Assembly (NCBI GenBank): GCA_964398315.1
Contig: CAYNMV010000006.1
Span: 1 to 64,000 of the forward strand
DNA from: JADLCB01 sp964398315
GTDB taxonomy: Bacteria; Planctomycetota; Phycisphaerae; Tepidisphaerales; Tepidisphaeraceae
Length of the DNA stretch: 64,000 nucleotides
Reading direction: 5' to 3'
In this document: positions 26,949 to 38,655 of the stretch, in pieces
Layout of the letters: each line of letters starts with the position of its first letter
Numbering within the stretch: the first letter of the stretch is position 1
Position numbers and translations under genes: made by a program
Notes under the pieces: model-generated
What the model was told of the DNA's origin: nothing
Database searches by the model: none
Seen by the model: the letters and a program-made list of their open reading frames with translations, nothing else

Positions 26949-28094
26949 ATGGCAAAGCACAACATCTGTTTTATCACCGGCACCCGCGCTGAGTTCGGCC
27001 TGATGCGGCCTGTGCTGGAGGCGATCCGGGGGCACCGGAAGCTGCGGCTTCAGCTCATCGTCACCGGCATGCACCTGCACGCCGCCCATGGGCGCAGTAT
27101 TCAGACCATCCGGCGGGAAGGGTGGACCATTGACGCGGTCGTGCCCTGGAAGGCCGCCGGGGATGATCCGGTGGCCGTGGCCGAGCGTACCGGGCAGGCG
27201 ATGGCGGCAATCGCGCGGGCGATCGGAAAGCTCGGCAGCGATGTCGTGCTGGTGGTGGGCGACCGGGTGGAGGCATTCGCCGCCGCTGGGGCCGGACATG
27301 TGGCCGGCAAGGTTGTCGCTCACGTTCACGGCGGGGATCGGGCGCTGGGGCAGATCGATGATTCGCTGCGCCATGCCATCACCAAGCTGGCGCATGTGCA
27401 TTTTCCCGCCACCCGCCGCAGTGCTGCGCGCATCCGCAGGCTGGGGGAGGACCCGTGGCGCATCATCACCGCCGGCTCGCCGGGGCTGGATGGCATTGAG
27501 CGCCTGGCCGCACCGGCTGAAGAACTGGCCGCGGCGTTTCCGCAACTGGCGCTGCGGCGGTATGCGCTGCTGGTGCTGCATCCGGCCGACAGCAATGAGG
27601 CGCTGGAGCGCAAGCGGGCGCTGATGGTCCTGAAAGCGACACTCGCCGCCGGGGTGGAGCGCGTGGTGATTGTCTATCCCAACAATGATCCCGGCGCGGG
27701 CGGCATTCTCCGCGCCTGGGAGGCGGTGCGCGATGCCCGCGTGATCCGCCAGCGCGATGTGCCGCGTTATCTGTTTCTTGCCCTGATGCGAGAGTCTGCG
27801 CTGATGGTGGGCAACAGCTCGGCCGGGATCATCGAGGCCGCCAGCTTTGGGACCCCGGTGGTCGATATCGGCCCCCGCCAGCTTGGCCGCGAGCGCAGCG
27901 GCAACGTGGTTCACGTGGAGTACGATCCGGCCGTCCTCACCGATGCGGTGGCCAGGATCTGGCAAAACGGCCGGCCGCGACGATTTACCGGGCGCAATGT
28001 GTATGGTGGCGGGGCGGCCGGGCAGGTCATCGCCGATCACCTGGCCGCGCTGGACCTGACCGCTACCCTCCGCCGCAAGATCATCACCTATTGA
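26949..28094 (+). CDS. neuC: UDP-N-acetylglucosamine 2-epimerase (hydrolysing)
   Basis: NeuC turns UDP-GlcNAc (or a di-N-acetyl relative) into ManNAc-type sugar plus UDP, the first step towards sialic acid. The 381-residue protein has the GT-B-like epimerase blocks ICFITGTRAEFGLMRPVL, VLVVGDRVEAFAAA, VAHVHGGDRALGQIDDSLRHA and MVGNSSAGIIEAASFG. With neuB and neuA it forms a full three-enzyme path. No dehydratase or aminotransferase of the legionaminic path is present, so simple NeuNAc is the most economical product. Confidence 0.93.
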   Translation: MAKHNICFITGTRAEFGLMRPVLEAIRGHRKLRLQLIVTGMHLHAAHGRSIQTIRREGWTIDAVVPWKAAGDDPVAVAERTGQAMAAIARAIGKLGSDVVLVVGDRVEAFAAAGAGHVAGKVVAHVHGGDRALGQIDDSLRHAITKLAHVHFPATRRSAARIRRLGEDPWRIITAGSPGLDGIERLAAPAEELAAAFPQLALRRYALLVLHPADSNEALERKRALMVLKATLAAGVERVVIVYPNNDPGAGGILRAWEAVRDARVIRQRDVPRYLFLALMRESALMVGNSSAGIIEAASFGTPVVDIGPRQLGRERSGNVVHVEYDPAVLTDAVARIWQNGRPRRFTGRNVYGGGAAGQVIADHLAALDLTATLRRKIITY

Positions 28095-28296
28095 TGCGCT
28101 GCCCGATCGGGCCGATGTGGGGAAAATCAGCCATGGGGAATAATCAACCCTGGTCGGTTGCTTTCTGAGATGGGTGGAAAATGCCCGGCAATTTCTAACC
28201 GCCTGGCTGCTTACCCAACCTACGATTAAGTGATAAAGGATAAGCCTGGCGCATGGTGCGCCGTTTGTATGAGGTTTCTGGAGGACCCAAGACGGT

Positions 28297-29136
28297 ATGA
28301 GCAAGTTTTACAATAATGTCCGCACCGCGATGCTCCTGGGGGCGCTGACGGCTCTGATCCTGTGGATTGGACAGCTCCTGGGCGGTTCTCAGGGGGTGAT
28401 CGTCGCGCTCATCTTCGCGGGCATCATGAACTTCGTGAGCTATTTCTTCAGCGACAAGATCGCCCTGGCCATGATGCGCGCCCAGGAGGTGGGGCCGGGG
28501 CATGAACTGTATGAGATGGTCAAGCGGCTGGCCGAACGGGCCGAGCTGCCCATGCCGCGGGTCTATATCAGCCCGCAGGCCGCGCCCAACGCCTTTGCCA
28601 CCGGGCGCAATCCGAAGCACGCGGCGGTTTGCGCCACCGCCGGACTGCTGCAGATGCTCGACTCCAACGAGGTGGCGGGGGTGATGGCGCATGAACTGGC
28701 GCATGTGAAGCACCGCGACACGCTCATCCAGGCGGTGGCGGCAACCATCGGCGGGGCGATCAGTGCGCTGGGATACATGTTCTGGTTTGGCGACCGGCGC
28801 GATGTGCACCCGCTGGCGGGGCTGCTGGTCCTGATTGTCGGCCCGCTGGCGGCGGGGCTGATCCAGGCCGCCATCTCGCGCAGCCGCGAGTTCAACGCCG
28901 ACACCGCGGGCGGCGAGATCTGTGGCAATCCGATGTACCTGGCCACCGCGCTGGAGAAGATCCATATCGGGGCTTCGCGCATTCCGATGAACATCAACCC
29001 CTCGTTTAACAGCCTGTTCATCGCCGAACCGCTCAACCCGATGCGGAGCGTGGCCAATCTCTTCTCCACCCATCCGCCGCTCGAACAGCGCCTGCAAAAC
29101 CTGATCGGCGCCACCACCACCGGGCTGCGGTGGTAA
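28297..29136 (+). CDS. htpX: Zinc metalloprotease HtpX
   Basis: HtpX is an inner-membrane M48 protease that clears misfolded membrane proteins. The 279-residue protein has two N-terminal membrane helices (residues 10-28 and 33-52), the zinc motif MAHELAHVKH near 129-138, two further helices, the third ligand in SREFNADTAGG and the C-terminal STHPPLEQRLQNL. A CTGGAGG ribosome site lies 13 bases before the ATG. The 202-base gap upstream is AT-richer than average and likely holds its promoter, though no clear boxes are seen. A strong terminator follows. Confidence 0.95.
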   Translation: MSKFYNNVRTAMLLGALTALILWIGQLLGGSQGVIVALIFAGIMNFVSYFFSDKIALAMMRAQEVGPGHELYEMVKRLAERAELPMPRVYISPQAAPNAFATGRNPKHAAVCATAGLLQMLDSNEVAGVMAHELAHVKHRDTLIQAVAATIGGAISALGYMFWFGDRRDVHPLAGLLVLIVGPLAAGLIQAAISRSREFNADTAGGEICGNPMYLATALEKIHIGASRIPMNINPSFNSLFIAEPLNPMRSVANLFSTHPPLEQRLQNLIGATTTGLRW

Positions 29137-29169
29137 GGGTGAATGAACGCAGAATCTCAAGACGTGTGT

Positions 29170-29207
29170 GCCCCACGGCCAGCTTGTCCGGCCGTGGGGC
29201 TTTTTTT
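29170..29207 (+). terminator. Rho-independent terminator of htpX
   Basis: GCCCCACGGCC-AGCTTGTCC-GGCCGTGGGGC forms an 11-pair stem followed directly by seven T. This is a textbook intrinsic terminator 33 bases after the htpX stop. Confidence 0.92.
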
Positions 29208-29359
29208 GTGGCATGCTCCTTTGACCCTGGGGGGGGAGCCGCGTTCGGCTCGCTGCCGGTGCGGTCTTTCCCCTATACTGGGCGACATTCTTCACCCCGG
29301 GCCGTTGATCCGGCGCGGGATGTGCGGCATCGCGATCATCTTCAACAGGAGCAAGCCAG

Positions 29360-30247
29360 GTGGCGAAACGATCAGCAGCGAAGGGCAAGTCTCCGCGTGC
29401 GAAAAAGCAGGCAACGCAGCAACCGGCCGAGCGGCCGCAGCGCATCCTGGTGATCGGGGCCCATCCCGATGACTGCGAGATCAAGTGCGGCGGCACCGCG
29501 GCCCTGTGGGCGGCGGCAGGCCACCAGGTATGCTTTGTCTCGGCCACCAATGGCGGCACCGGACACCACGAGATCGGCGGGATTGAACTGGTCCGCCGCC
29601 GTCTTCAGGAAGCGCGGGCCGCGGCCAGGGTGCTCGGGGTTGAATCGCTGGTGATGGACCACACCAATGGCGAGCTGGAGCCAACGCTCCACTATCGCCG
29701 GGCCTTCATCAAGTTGATCCGCGAGTACCAGCCCGACCTGATTCTCACCCATCGACCCAACGACTATCACCCCGACCACCGCTACACCTCCCAGCTCGTG
29801 CAGGATGCTTCCTACGTCATCACGGTGCCCAACAACGTGCCGACAGTAGAGGCGCTGCGCAGCGCGCCGGTCATCATGTATCTGTCGGACAATTTCCAGA
29901 AGCCCATTCCCTTTGAGCCGGACATCGTGGTGGGGATCGACTCGGTGCTGGAGAAAAAGGTGGATGCGATGCACTGCCACACATCCCAGATGTACGAGTG
30001 GCTGCCGTGGAACCAGCGGCGTGAGGATGAGGTGCCGGCGGATGAAGCGGGCCGGCGGGCGTGGATGCGGCAACAGCGCATCAAGGCCAACGCCCAGATC
30101 GCCCAGCGCTATCGCAGCAAGCTGGTTGCGCTGTATGGCCGCCAGCGCGGCGGACGGTTCAAATACGCCGAGGCGTTCGAGGTATGCGAATATGGCAGCC
30201 CCCTGACAGAGCAAAAGCGGCGGGCGCTGTTCCCGTTTGTTGGCTGA
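29360..30247 (+). CDS. PIG-L/LmbE-family deacetylase
   Basis: This 295-residue zinc-dependent N-deacetylase-like protein carries the metal motif GAHPDDCEIKCGG and the second block THRPNDYHPDHRY. PIG-L/LmbE enzymes remove acetyl groups from GlcNAc-type amino sugars. It starts at a GTG preceded by ACAGGA. The first 25 residues are Lys/Arg/Ala-rich and unlike the family core. Nearness to the sialic-acid cluster may be chance, since a terminator separates them. Confidence 0.9.
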   Translation: MAKRSAAKGKSPRAKKQATQQPAERPQRILVIGAHPDDCEIKCGGTAALWAAAGHQVCFVSATNGGTGHHEIGGIELVRRRLQEARAAARVLGVESLVMDHTNGELEPTLHYRRAFIKLIREYQPDLILTHRPNDYHPDHRYTSQLVQDASYVITVPNNVPTVEALRSAPVIMYLSDNFQKPIPFEPDIVVGIDSVLEKKVDAMHCHTSQMYEWLPWNQRREDEVPADEAGRRAWMRQQRIKANAQIAQRYRSKLVALYGRQRGGRFKYAEAFEVCEYGSPLTEQKRRALFPFVG

Positions 30248-30558
30248 CCGGCCCCACGCGGGGCCGCGCGGGCGTGGAGCAGTCCGTGGGAGGGAGGCCG
30301 TGATCGCCTCCAGGCCGCCTGCCACAATGACAACCGGCGGATAGGCCGGCAGACCGAACCTGCCACCGTGACAGTTTGCAGGAAATGGCGGCAGCGGCGG
30401 TGCTATTTCGTAAAACGCTGTCAAAGCGAAGGTTACGGAAGATCAGCTTGTTGCCTTCGCTCGGTACACCCTTTGATATAGGCCTGTCGCGTCCCGCCCG
30501 GGCGGGACATCAACAGCAATCGTCTATTTGTCGCACGATTCAATAAAGGAGACCATAC
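30248..30558. other. Intergenic region upstream of groEL1
   Basis: These 311 bases contain no convincing gene. The promoter of the chaperone block should be here; TTGCCT-N18-GATATA near 30450-30480 is a weak candidate. No CIRCE element (TTAGCACTC-N9-GAGTGCTAA) is visible. The palindrome at 30491-30508 is described separately. AAAGGAG precedes the groEL1 ATG. Confidence 0.5.
30491..30508. repeat. 18-bp perfect palindrome upstream of groEL1
   Basis: GTCCCGCCCGGGCGGGAC reads the same on both strands. The same two arms, split by 11 bases, recur at 56865-56895. It may be a dispersed genome repeat or a protein-binding site in the chaperone leader. Confidence 0.7.
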
Positions 30559-32214
<1,656 letters not shown>

Positions 32215-32418
32215 ATGCCCCCGCGAAGGAAGGGACGAATCGTCGATTACGAGACGCCGGATCGCCCGGCAGATGAGTCAATCCCACCGGGCGATTTCCT
32301 TCGCATCGCGGCGAAGCTTGCCATCACCGCGGCAGTGCTGATCAGTATCGCGTTGCTGCTGTGGTTGATCGTGAGAGTCGCCTTCAGGCTGCGCTACGGC
32401 GCGTGGTACTGGGACTGA
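32215..32418 (+). CDS. Small single-pass membrane protein between groEL1 and groES
   Basis: This 67-residue protein has a charged N-terminus (MPPRRKGRIVDYETPDRPAD) and one membrane helix (residues 33-53, LAITAAVLISIALLLWLIV), ending RLRYGAWYWD. Its ATG directly follows the groEL1 TAA and groES starts 25 bases after it, so it is part of the chaperonin operon. There is no known family that I recognise. The tight spacing and the clean helix argue that it is real. Confidence 0.65.
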   Translation: MPPRRKGRIVDYETPDRPADESIPPGDFLRIAAKLAITAAVLISIALLLWLIVRVAFRLRYGAWYWD

Positions 32419-32443
32419 CAGCTAGCGATAAGGAACAACAATC

Positions 32444-32737
32444 ATGGCAATCAAACTCAAACCCCTCGGGGATCGTGTTGTGGTGAAGCAGTCGGAGGCG
32501 GAGACCAAGACCGCCAGCGGGATCGTGCTGCCGGATTCGGCCAAGGAAAAGCCGACCCGCGGCAAGGTGGTGTCCGTCGGCCCCGGCAAGCTCGATGACA
32601 AGGGTCGTCGCATGGAGCTGAGCGTCCGCACCGGCGATGAAGTCTGGTACGGCAAGTATTCCGGCACCGATGTGGAGATTGACGGCGAGAAGTTCGTCAT
32701 CCTCCGCGAGTCGGACATCCTCGGGGTGATTGAATAG
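32444..32737 (+). CDS. groS: Co-chaperonin GroES
   Basis: GroES caps the GroEL cylinder. The 97-residue protein has the standard start KLKPLGDRVVVKQ, a mobile loop around residues 17-35 (AETKTASGIVLPDSAKEK) and the end KFVILRESDILGVIE. It sits between two groEL genes, so either or both could be its partner. AAGGA is seen before the ATG. Confidence 0.97.
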   Translation: MAIKLKPLGDRVVVKQSEAETKTASGIVLPDSAKEKPTRGKVVSVGPGKLDDKGRRMELSVRTGDEVWYGKYSGTDVEIDGEKFVILRESDILGVIE

Positions 32738-32758
32738 GTTGCAGGTTGCGAGTTGCCC

Positions 32759-32820
32759 GTTGCCAGTGTGGCAGCCGGCAACCGCTCGCACTGGCAACTG
32801 ACAACCAACAACTGGCAACT
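32759..32820. repeat. Inverted and direct TTGCCAGT-type repeats between groES and groEL2
   Basis: GTTGCCAGTG (32759) is matched by its complement CACTGGCAAC (32789), and CAACTGGCAACT follows again at 32809. The surrounding bases also repeat GGTTGC/GTTGCC. The hairpin could weaken read-through from groES into groEL2 or be an mRNA processing site. Confidence 0.65.
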
Positions 32821-32832
32821 GGAGTCTAAAAC

Positions 32833-34461
<1,629 letters not shown>

Positions 34462-34495
34462 ACGTCTCGCTTCCGAGTTGCTGTTGAACCACGGA

Positions 34496-34556
34496 GCACG
34501 GAGGCACGGAGAGGGTTTCAGTCCGCTGAGGCTCTTCTTCGTGTCTCCGTGACGTT
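34496..34556 (+). terminator. Imperfect hairpin after groEL2
   Basis: GCACGGAGGCACGGAG pairs, with two mismatches, with CTTCGTGTCTCCGTG, and GACGTTTT follows. The ACGGAG-CACGGAG text is a common intergenic repeat style in planctomycetes. It likely ends or thins the groEL2 transcript before the next gene. Confidence 0.5.
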
Positions 34557-34561
34557 TTCGG

Positions 34562-34852
34562 ATGATCGAGTTCCTGATCCGGCGCACGGATGGCGAGTGG
34601 TTCGATCTGGCGGAGGAGCGCTGTGCGGCGGTCTTCCATCCGAACACGCTGCCGTATGAGGCCGTGCCGGGATGGGGAACGGTGCGGATCCGCAGCGCGG
34701 GCACTGAGGTGTCGGTGTCGGCGGAAGACCCGGGCTACCAGGTGTCATTCGAGGGTACGATTGAGGTGGCTGTTGCCCGCCGGATTGTGGAGGAAATGCT
34801 GGAAAACCTGGAGCGGGAGACCGGGCAACAGGGGCGCATTGTCGAAATATAG
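34562..34852 (+). CDS. Small soluble protein of unknown function
   Basis: This 96-residue acidic protein reads MIEFLIRRTDGEWFDLAEE at the start, has strands such as GTVRIRSAGTEVSVSAED and ends with a helix (VARRIVEEMLENLERETG). I recognise no family. It starts almost directly after the putative groEL2 terminator and precedes dnaJ by 129 bases, so it belongs positionally to the chaperone block. Confidence 0.6.
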   Translation: MIEFLIRRTDGEWFDLAEERCAAVFHPNTLPYEAVPGWGTVRIRSAGTEVSVSAEDPGYQVSFEGTIEVAVARRIVEEMLENLERETGQQGRIVEI

Positions 34853-34981
34853 CGAAGGGGCCCGCTGCCCGGCTGGCAGGCTCAAAACCGCTGGTCGCCC
34901 ACCCCGAAACGGTTGCGTTCGCCCGATTTTTGCCGATGCTGAAGGGAAGGTTGGGAAACCCGCGGAAACGTCAGACGTAGG

Positions 34982-36109
34982 ATGAGCGTGGCGACGACGA
35001 AAAGAGACTATTACGAGGTGCTCGGGGTATCGCGGACGGCGTCGGCCGACGAGATCAAGCGCGCGTATCGACGTCTTGCGATGAAGTATCACCCCGACCG
35101 CGCTGACGGGGACAAGGCCGAGGCGGAAATGCGCTTCAAGGAGTGCGCTGAGGCCTATGAAGTGCTGAGCGATGAACAGAAGCGCGCCCGCTATGACCAG
35201 TATGGCCACCAGGGCGTGGCCGGGCAGCACGACTTCTCCCACATGGATGTCGGCGACATCTTCTCGATGTTCGACGAGATCTTCGGTGGGGGATTCGGCC
35301 GCCGTGCAGGCGGGGGCCGGCGCGGGCCGGCGCGGGGATTCGACCTGGAAACCCAGGTCGAGCTGACGCTGAGCGAAATCGCCAAGGGCACCGAGAAGAC
35401 CATCGAGTTCGAGCGGCAGGACACCTGCGATACGTGCCACGGCTCGGGCGCGCGTCCCGGCACCAGCCCCAGTGTCTGTGTGCAGTGCGGCGGCAGCGGG
35501 CGCGTCGCCCAGGCGGGCTTTGGCGGCATGTTCCGCATGGTCACCACCTGCCCCAACTGCCGCGGCCGCGGCAGCATCGTCCGCGATCACTGCCCCGACT
35601 GCGGCGGCAGCGGACGCCAGCTCAAGAAGCGCGTGGTGACGGTCAAGATCCCGCCCGGCGTGCATGAAGGCCAGGCGGTGCGCATAGCCGGCGAAGGTGA
35701 ACCGGGCGAAAACGGCGCTCCCCCCGGCGACCTGCACTGCTATATCGCTGTCAAGAGCCATCCATTCTTCACCCGGCACAACAATGACCTGGTGTGCCAG
35801 ATGCCCATCAGCTTTACGCAGGCTGCGCTGGGTGCGAAAGTGAAGGTGCCGACGCTGGATGGCTTTGAGGATCTGGAGATTCCCCCGGGAACACAGCACG
35901 GGGATGTCTTTAAGATCAAGGGCAAGGGTTTGCCCGATTTGCGGTCGCACCGAACCGGTGATGAGCTCGTACAAATACTGATCGAAGTGCCGCGCAAGCT
36001 CACCGAGCGGCAGCGCAAGCTGCTGGAGGAGTTTGCGGCCATAGAGGATGCGGCGGTGATGCCGCAGAAAAAGAGTTTCCTGGACAAGCTGAAAAACTTG
36101 TTTGAGTAG
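34982..36109 (+). CDS. dnaJ: Chaperone DnaJ
   Basis: This type A Hsp40 is the DnaK co-chaperone. The 375-residue protein has a J domain with HPD at 37-39, a short Gly/Phe-rich linker (DEIFGGGFGRRAGGG), four zinc repeats (CDTCHGSG, CVQCGGSG, CPNCRGRG, CPDCGGSG) and two substrate-binding beta domains ending in LKNLFE. grpE follows on the same strand; dnaK is not in the window. Confidence 0.97.
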   Translation: MSVATTKRDYYEVLGVSRTASADEIKRAYRRLAMKYHPDRADGDKAEAEMRFKECAEAYEVLSDEQKRARYDQYGHQGVAGQHDFSHMDVGDIFSMFDEIFGGGFGRRAGGGRRGPARGFDLETQVELTLSEIAKGTEKTIEFERQDTCDTCHGSGARPGTSPSVCVQCGGSGRVAQAGFGGMFRMVTTCPNCRGRGSIVRDHCPDCGGSGRQLKKRVVTVKIPPGVHEGQAVRIAGEGEPGENGAPPGDLHCYIAVKSHPFFTRHNNDLVCQMPISFTQAALGAKVKVPTLDGFEDLEIPPGTQHGDVFKIKGKGLPDLRSHRTGDELVQILIEVPRKLTERQRKLLEEFAAIEDAAVMPQKKSFLDKLKNLFE

Positions 36110-36243
36110 AGGATGTCACGGGTTGCCTGGTGCTTGTCCCTCGCCGCCGCCTGCGGCGTCAACCGCGCCAAGAAGGGTGAGCGGGCTGGCGTCGCGGCGC
36201 ACCTGCGAGCAGACCGGCAACAAGTGACCCGTGACCAGACGCC

Positions 36244-36840
36244 ATGACCACTGCTGACGACCACAACAACGACGACTTCAAGAACCTCGATGTCGATGAC
36301 ATCCCGCTGGATGATGCCAACAGCGCGCGGGTAGAAGACCAGCCGTCAGCCGAGGAACAGCCTGCCGCCGCCCAAGTCCCGGCGGATGAGATTACCAAGC
36401 TGCGCGCTGAGCGGGATGAGTATTACCAGAAGCTGCTGCGGGCGACGGCCGACTATCGCAACAGCCAGCGCCGGCTTGAGCAGGACAAGCAGCAGGCCGT
36501 GCAGTACGCCAACAGCGCCCTGATCAAGGCGCTGCTGCCGGTGATCGACAATTTCGAACGCGCGCTGTCGATCGACCCGGAGAAGACGGATGTGCCCAAG
36601 CTGCTGGAAGGGATGCAGATGGTGCATGATGAGCTGCTGGCCGTGCTGAAGAAGCACGATGTCGAACCGGTAGCGCCCCAGCCGGGCGATGCGTTCGACC
36701 CTGAGCTGCACCATGCCCTGATGCATCAGCCTGATGATCAGTACGAGCGGCCAACCGTGACGATGCTGCTCCAGAAAGGGTATACGCACCTTGGCCGGGT
36801 TCTGCGCCCGGCAGGCGTGGCCGTGTCAAAAACAGAGTAA
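36244..36840 (+). CDS. grpE: Nucleotide exchange factor GrpE
   Basis: GrpE speeds ADP release from DnaK. The 198-residue protein has an acidic disordered N-terminus (about 1-50), a long coiled coil (EITKLRAERDEYYQKLLRA) and the C-terminal wing with LLPVIDNFERAL, FDPELHHALM and GYTHLGRVLRPAGVAVS. It lies 134 bases after dnaJ. GTCACGGGT near the start of that gap can pair with ACCCGTGAC near its end. Confidence 0.95.
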   Translation: MTTADDHNNDDFKNLDVDDIPLDDANSARVEDQPSAEEQPAAAQVPADEITKLRAERDEYYQKLLRATADYRNSQRRLEQDKQQAVQYANSALIKALLPVIDNFERALSIDPEKTDVPKLLEGMQMVHDELLAVLKKHDVEPVAPQPGDAFDPELHHALMHQPDDQYERPTVTMLLQKGYTHLGRVLRPAGVAVSKTE

Positions 36841-36893
36841 GACAACACGCGGGGCGCCAGTCCGTCTCGTCATCCGCAACCGGTGAGTTTTTT

Positions 36894-37202
36894 ATGCCAA
36901 CGTACGATTACAAGTGCAATGCCTGTGGCCATGCGTTCGAGCGGTTTCAGTCGATCACCTCGCCGCCGATCACCAAGTGCCCCGAGTGCGGGAAGAACCA
37001 GGTGAAGCGGCTGCTGGGGACCGGCGCCGGCCTGATTTTCAAGGGCAGCGGCTTCTACATCACTGACTACCGCGACAACGGCTACAAGGAGGCGGCCAAG
37101 AAGGACTCGGGCGCTTCGACGACGGCTTCCTCAACGGCGAGTGACTCCAAGTCCGCCTCCTCGGCCAGCTCGAACAACTCGGGCAAGTCTGCCGATAAGT
37201 AA
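36894..37202 (+). CDS. FmdB-type zinc-ribbon protein
   Basis: This 102-residue protein begins MPTYDYKCNACGHAFE and continues with KCPECGKNQVKRLLG, the two CxxC knuckles of the FmdB/CxxC_CXXC_SSSS family. The C-terminal 40 residues are Ser/Lys/Ala-rich and disordered, with the run ASTTASSTASDS. The family was first tied to formamidase regulation, but the real role is unknown. It is the first of three small genes after grpE. Confidence 0.88.
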   Translation: MPTYDYKCNACGHAFERFQSITSPPITKCPECGKNQVKRLLGTGAGLIFKGSGFYITDYRDNGYKEAAKKDSGASTTASSTASDSKSASSASSNNSGKSADK

Positions 37203-37298
37203 GTTGGCCGACAGGCAAGTTGCGCAGGGGCATGGGCGGCTTGTCCATGATCCCCGCCTGGCCACGGATGGGCCGCCCGTACCGTCTCAGGTGTTCCC

Positions 37299-37511
37299 AT
37301 GCGTTGTCCCACCTGCAAAAAACCTGTTCCTGACGATCCGCCGGCGGCGGGGCAGCCTTCGTATTACCCGTTCTGCAGCGATCGCTGCAAACTGATCGAT
37401 CTGGGCAAGTGGCTGGATGGCAAGTACCAGATCCCGGTCGAGCAGGATGATCGCGATGAGCAGGCATACGAGCCGGACCTCCCCCGCAACGATGTCGATC
37501 CGCGTCCCTGA
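37299..37511 (+). CDS. yacG: YacG-type zinc-binding protein (DNA gyrase inhibitor family)
   Basis: This 70-residue protein has the CPTCKKPV and YYPFCSDRCKLIDLGKWL blocks that form a single zinc knuckle. The E. coli relative binds and inhibits gyrase. The acidic C-terminal tail is typical. The ATG is 96 bases after the FmdB-like gene. Confidence 0.9.
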   Translation: MRCPTCKKPVPDDPPAAGQPSYYPFCSDRCKLIDLGKWLDGKYQIPVEQDDRDEQAYEPDLPRNDVDPRP

Positions 37512-37595
37512 GCGTCTTCCCGAGGGTAACGCGCCGGGCCGTAATCGCGTTGTGCGGCTGTACAATTGCCCGCCGATCTGCACACTCGCGGCGGT

Positions 37596-38198
37596 ATGAA
37601 AGATCAAGTCCTGACGCTGGAGTTTGATGGCGGCTCGCGCGGCAACCCCGGGCCGGCAGGGATCGGCATCGTGGTGCGCGCTGCCGATGGCACGCCGCTG
37701 GTGACGCTTGGCCGGTTCATTGGCCGGGCCACCAACAACGTTGCCGAGTACCGTGCCCTCATCACCGCCATGCAGCAGGCGAAGCAACTGGGCGCAACGA
37801 AGATCGCTATTCGCGGCGACAGTGAACTGATCGTCCGCCAGATGACCGGCCAGTACCGCGTGAAAAGCCCCGATCTCCGGCCGCTGTACGAAGAAGCGCA
37901 GGCGCTGTTCCGCGGCTTCGAGCAGGCCAGCATCAGCCACAATTTCCGCCACCACAACAGCCTGGCCGACAAGCTGGCCAACCTGGCGATGGATCGCAAG
38001 CGGGATGTCACGGATGTCGACGATGCAGGTCCTGCCGAAGTGGACCTGCCTTCATTCCGCGCCCCGCAGGCCGGCGACCGCCACACCTGCGCCCGCTGCG
38101 GCTGCGTCATCCAGATCATCAAACCCACGACCGTCCGCCCGCACCAGCTCAAGGCGTTCAAATGCCAGTGCGGGGCGGTGATGGCGGAGGGGTCATAA
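37596..38198 (+). CDS. Ribonuclease HI with C-terminal zinc ribbon
   Basis: This 200-residue protein has an N-terminal RNase H domain (1-135) with the catalytic residues D11 (EFDGGSRGNPGP), E51 (NNVAEYRAL), D75 (IRGDSELIV) and D125 (HNSLADKLANLAMD). It would cut RNA in RNA-DNA hybrids. After an acidic linker, a small zinc-ribbon-like module follows, with C165xxC168 and C190xC192. The ATG at 37596 is 31 bases after a TACAAT that could be a -10, but no -35 is seen. Confidence 0.88.
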   Translation: MKDQVLTLEFDGGSRGNPGPAGIGIVVRAADGTPLVTLGRFIGRATNNVAEYRALITAMQQAKQLGATKIAIRGDSELIVRQMTGQYRVKSPDLRPLYEEAQALFRGFEQASISHNFRHHNSLADKLANLAMDRKRDVTDVDDAGPAEVDLPSFRAPQAGDRHTCARCGCVIQIIKPTTVRPHQLKAFKCQCGAVMAEGS

Positions 38199-38272
38199 GT
38201 GTAGATGCCCTGCGACGGGGGGGCTTGCGGATGGGAACACGGACGATCACGATAGCGGCCGGAGGTGCGGCC

Positions 38273-38655
38273 ATGGCTGAGGATGGCGATCATCCGCCGC
38301 TGCTGCCCTATGAGCCGGCCGGCCGGCGGCGCTGCTCGGGCTGGGCGGCGCTGNNNNNNNNNNNNNNNNNNNNNNNNNNNNNNNNNNNNNNNNNNNNNNN
38401 NNNNNNNNNNNNNNNNNNNNNNNNNNNNNNNNNNNNNNNNNNNNNNNNNNNNNGGCTATCGGGCTGCTGCTGGTGCAGATGATGCTGCTGGTGGGCGGTA
38501 CGATCAGTCTGATGATGGCAGCGGCCATGCTGGTGGGGCTGCTCTGGTACGAAGGGACTACCTACAGCATTGCCCTCGTCCTGGCGGGCCTCGCCTGCGG
38601 GGTGGGGGCGCTGGTCCTGGCCAGGCTGTTGTTGCGGATTGAGCTGCCGCGATAG
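38273..38655 (+). CDS. Membrane protein interrupted by assembly gap
   Basis: The left part starts at an ATG preceded by GGAGG and reads MAEDGDHPPLLPYEPAGRRR before the N-run. After the gap the frame continues with two hydrophobic helices (LLLVQMMLLVGGTISLMM and TTYSIALVLAGLACGVGALV) and ends LLLRIELPR. The two halves plausibly belong to one small inner-membrane protein with about three helices. The gap length is arbitrary, so neither frame nor size is known. No family is recognisable. Confidence 0.5.
38354..38453. other. Assembly gap (100 N)
   Basis: Exactly 100 N separate two contigs. This is a conventional placeholder, so the true distance is unknown and the join is inferred by the assembler. 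Confidence 0.99.

Noticed and set aside
30400..30558. CIRCE/HrcA operator before groEL1
   Set aside because: No TTAGCACTC-N9-GAGTGCTAA or close variant is present.
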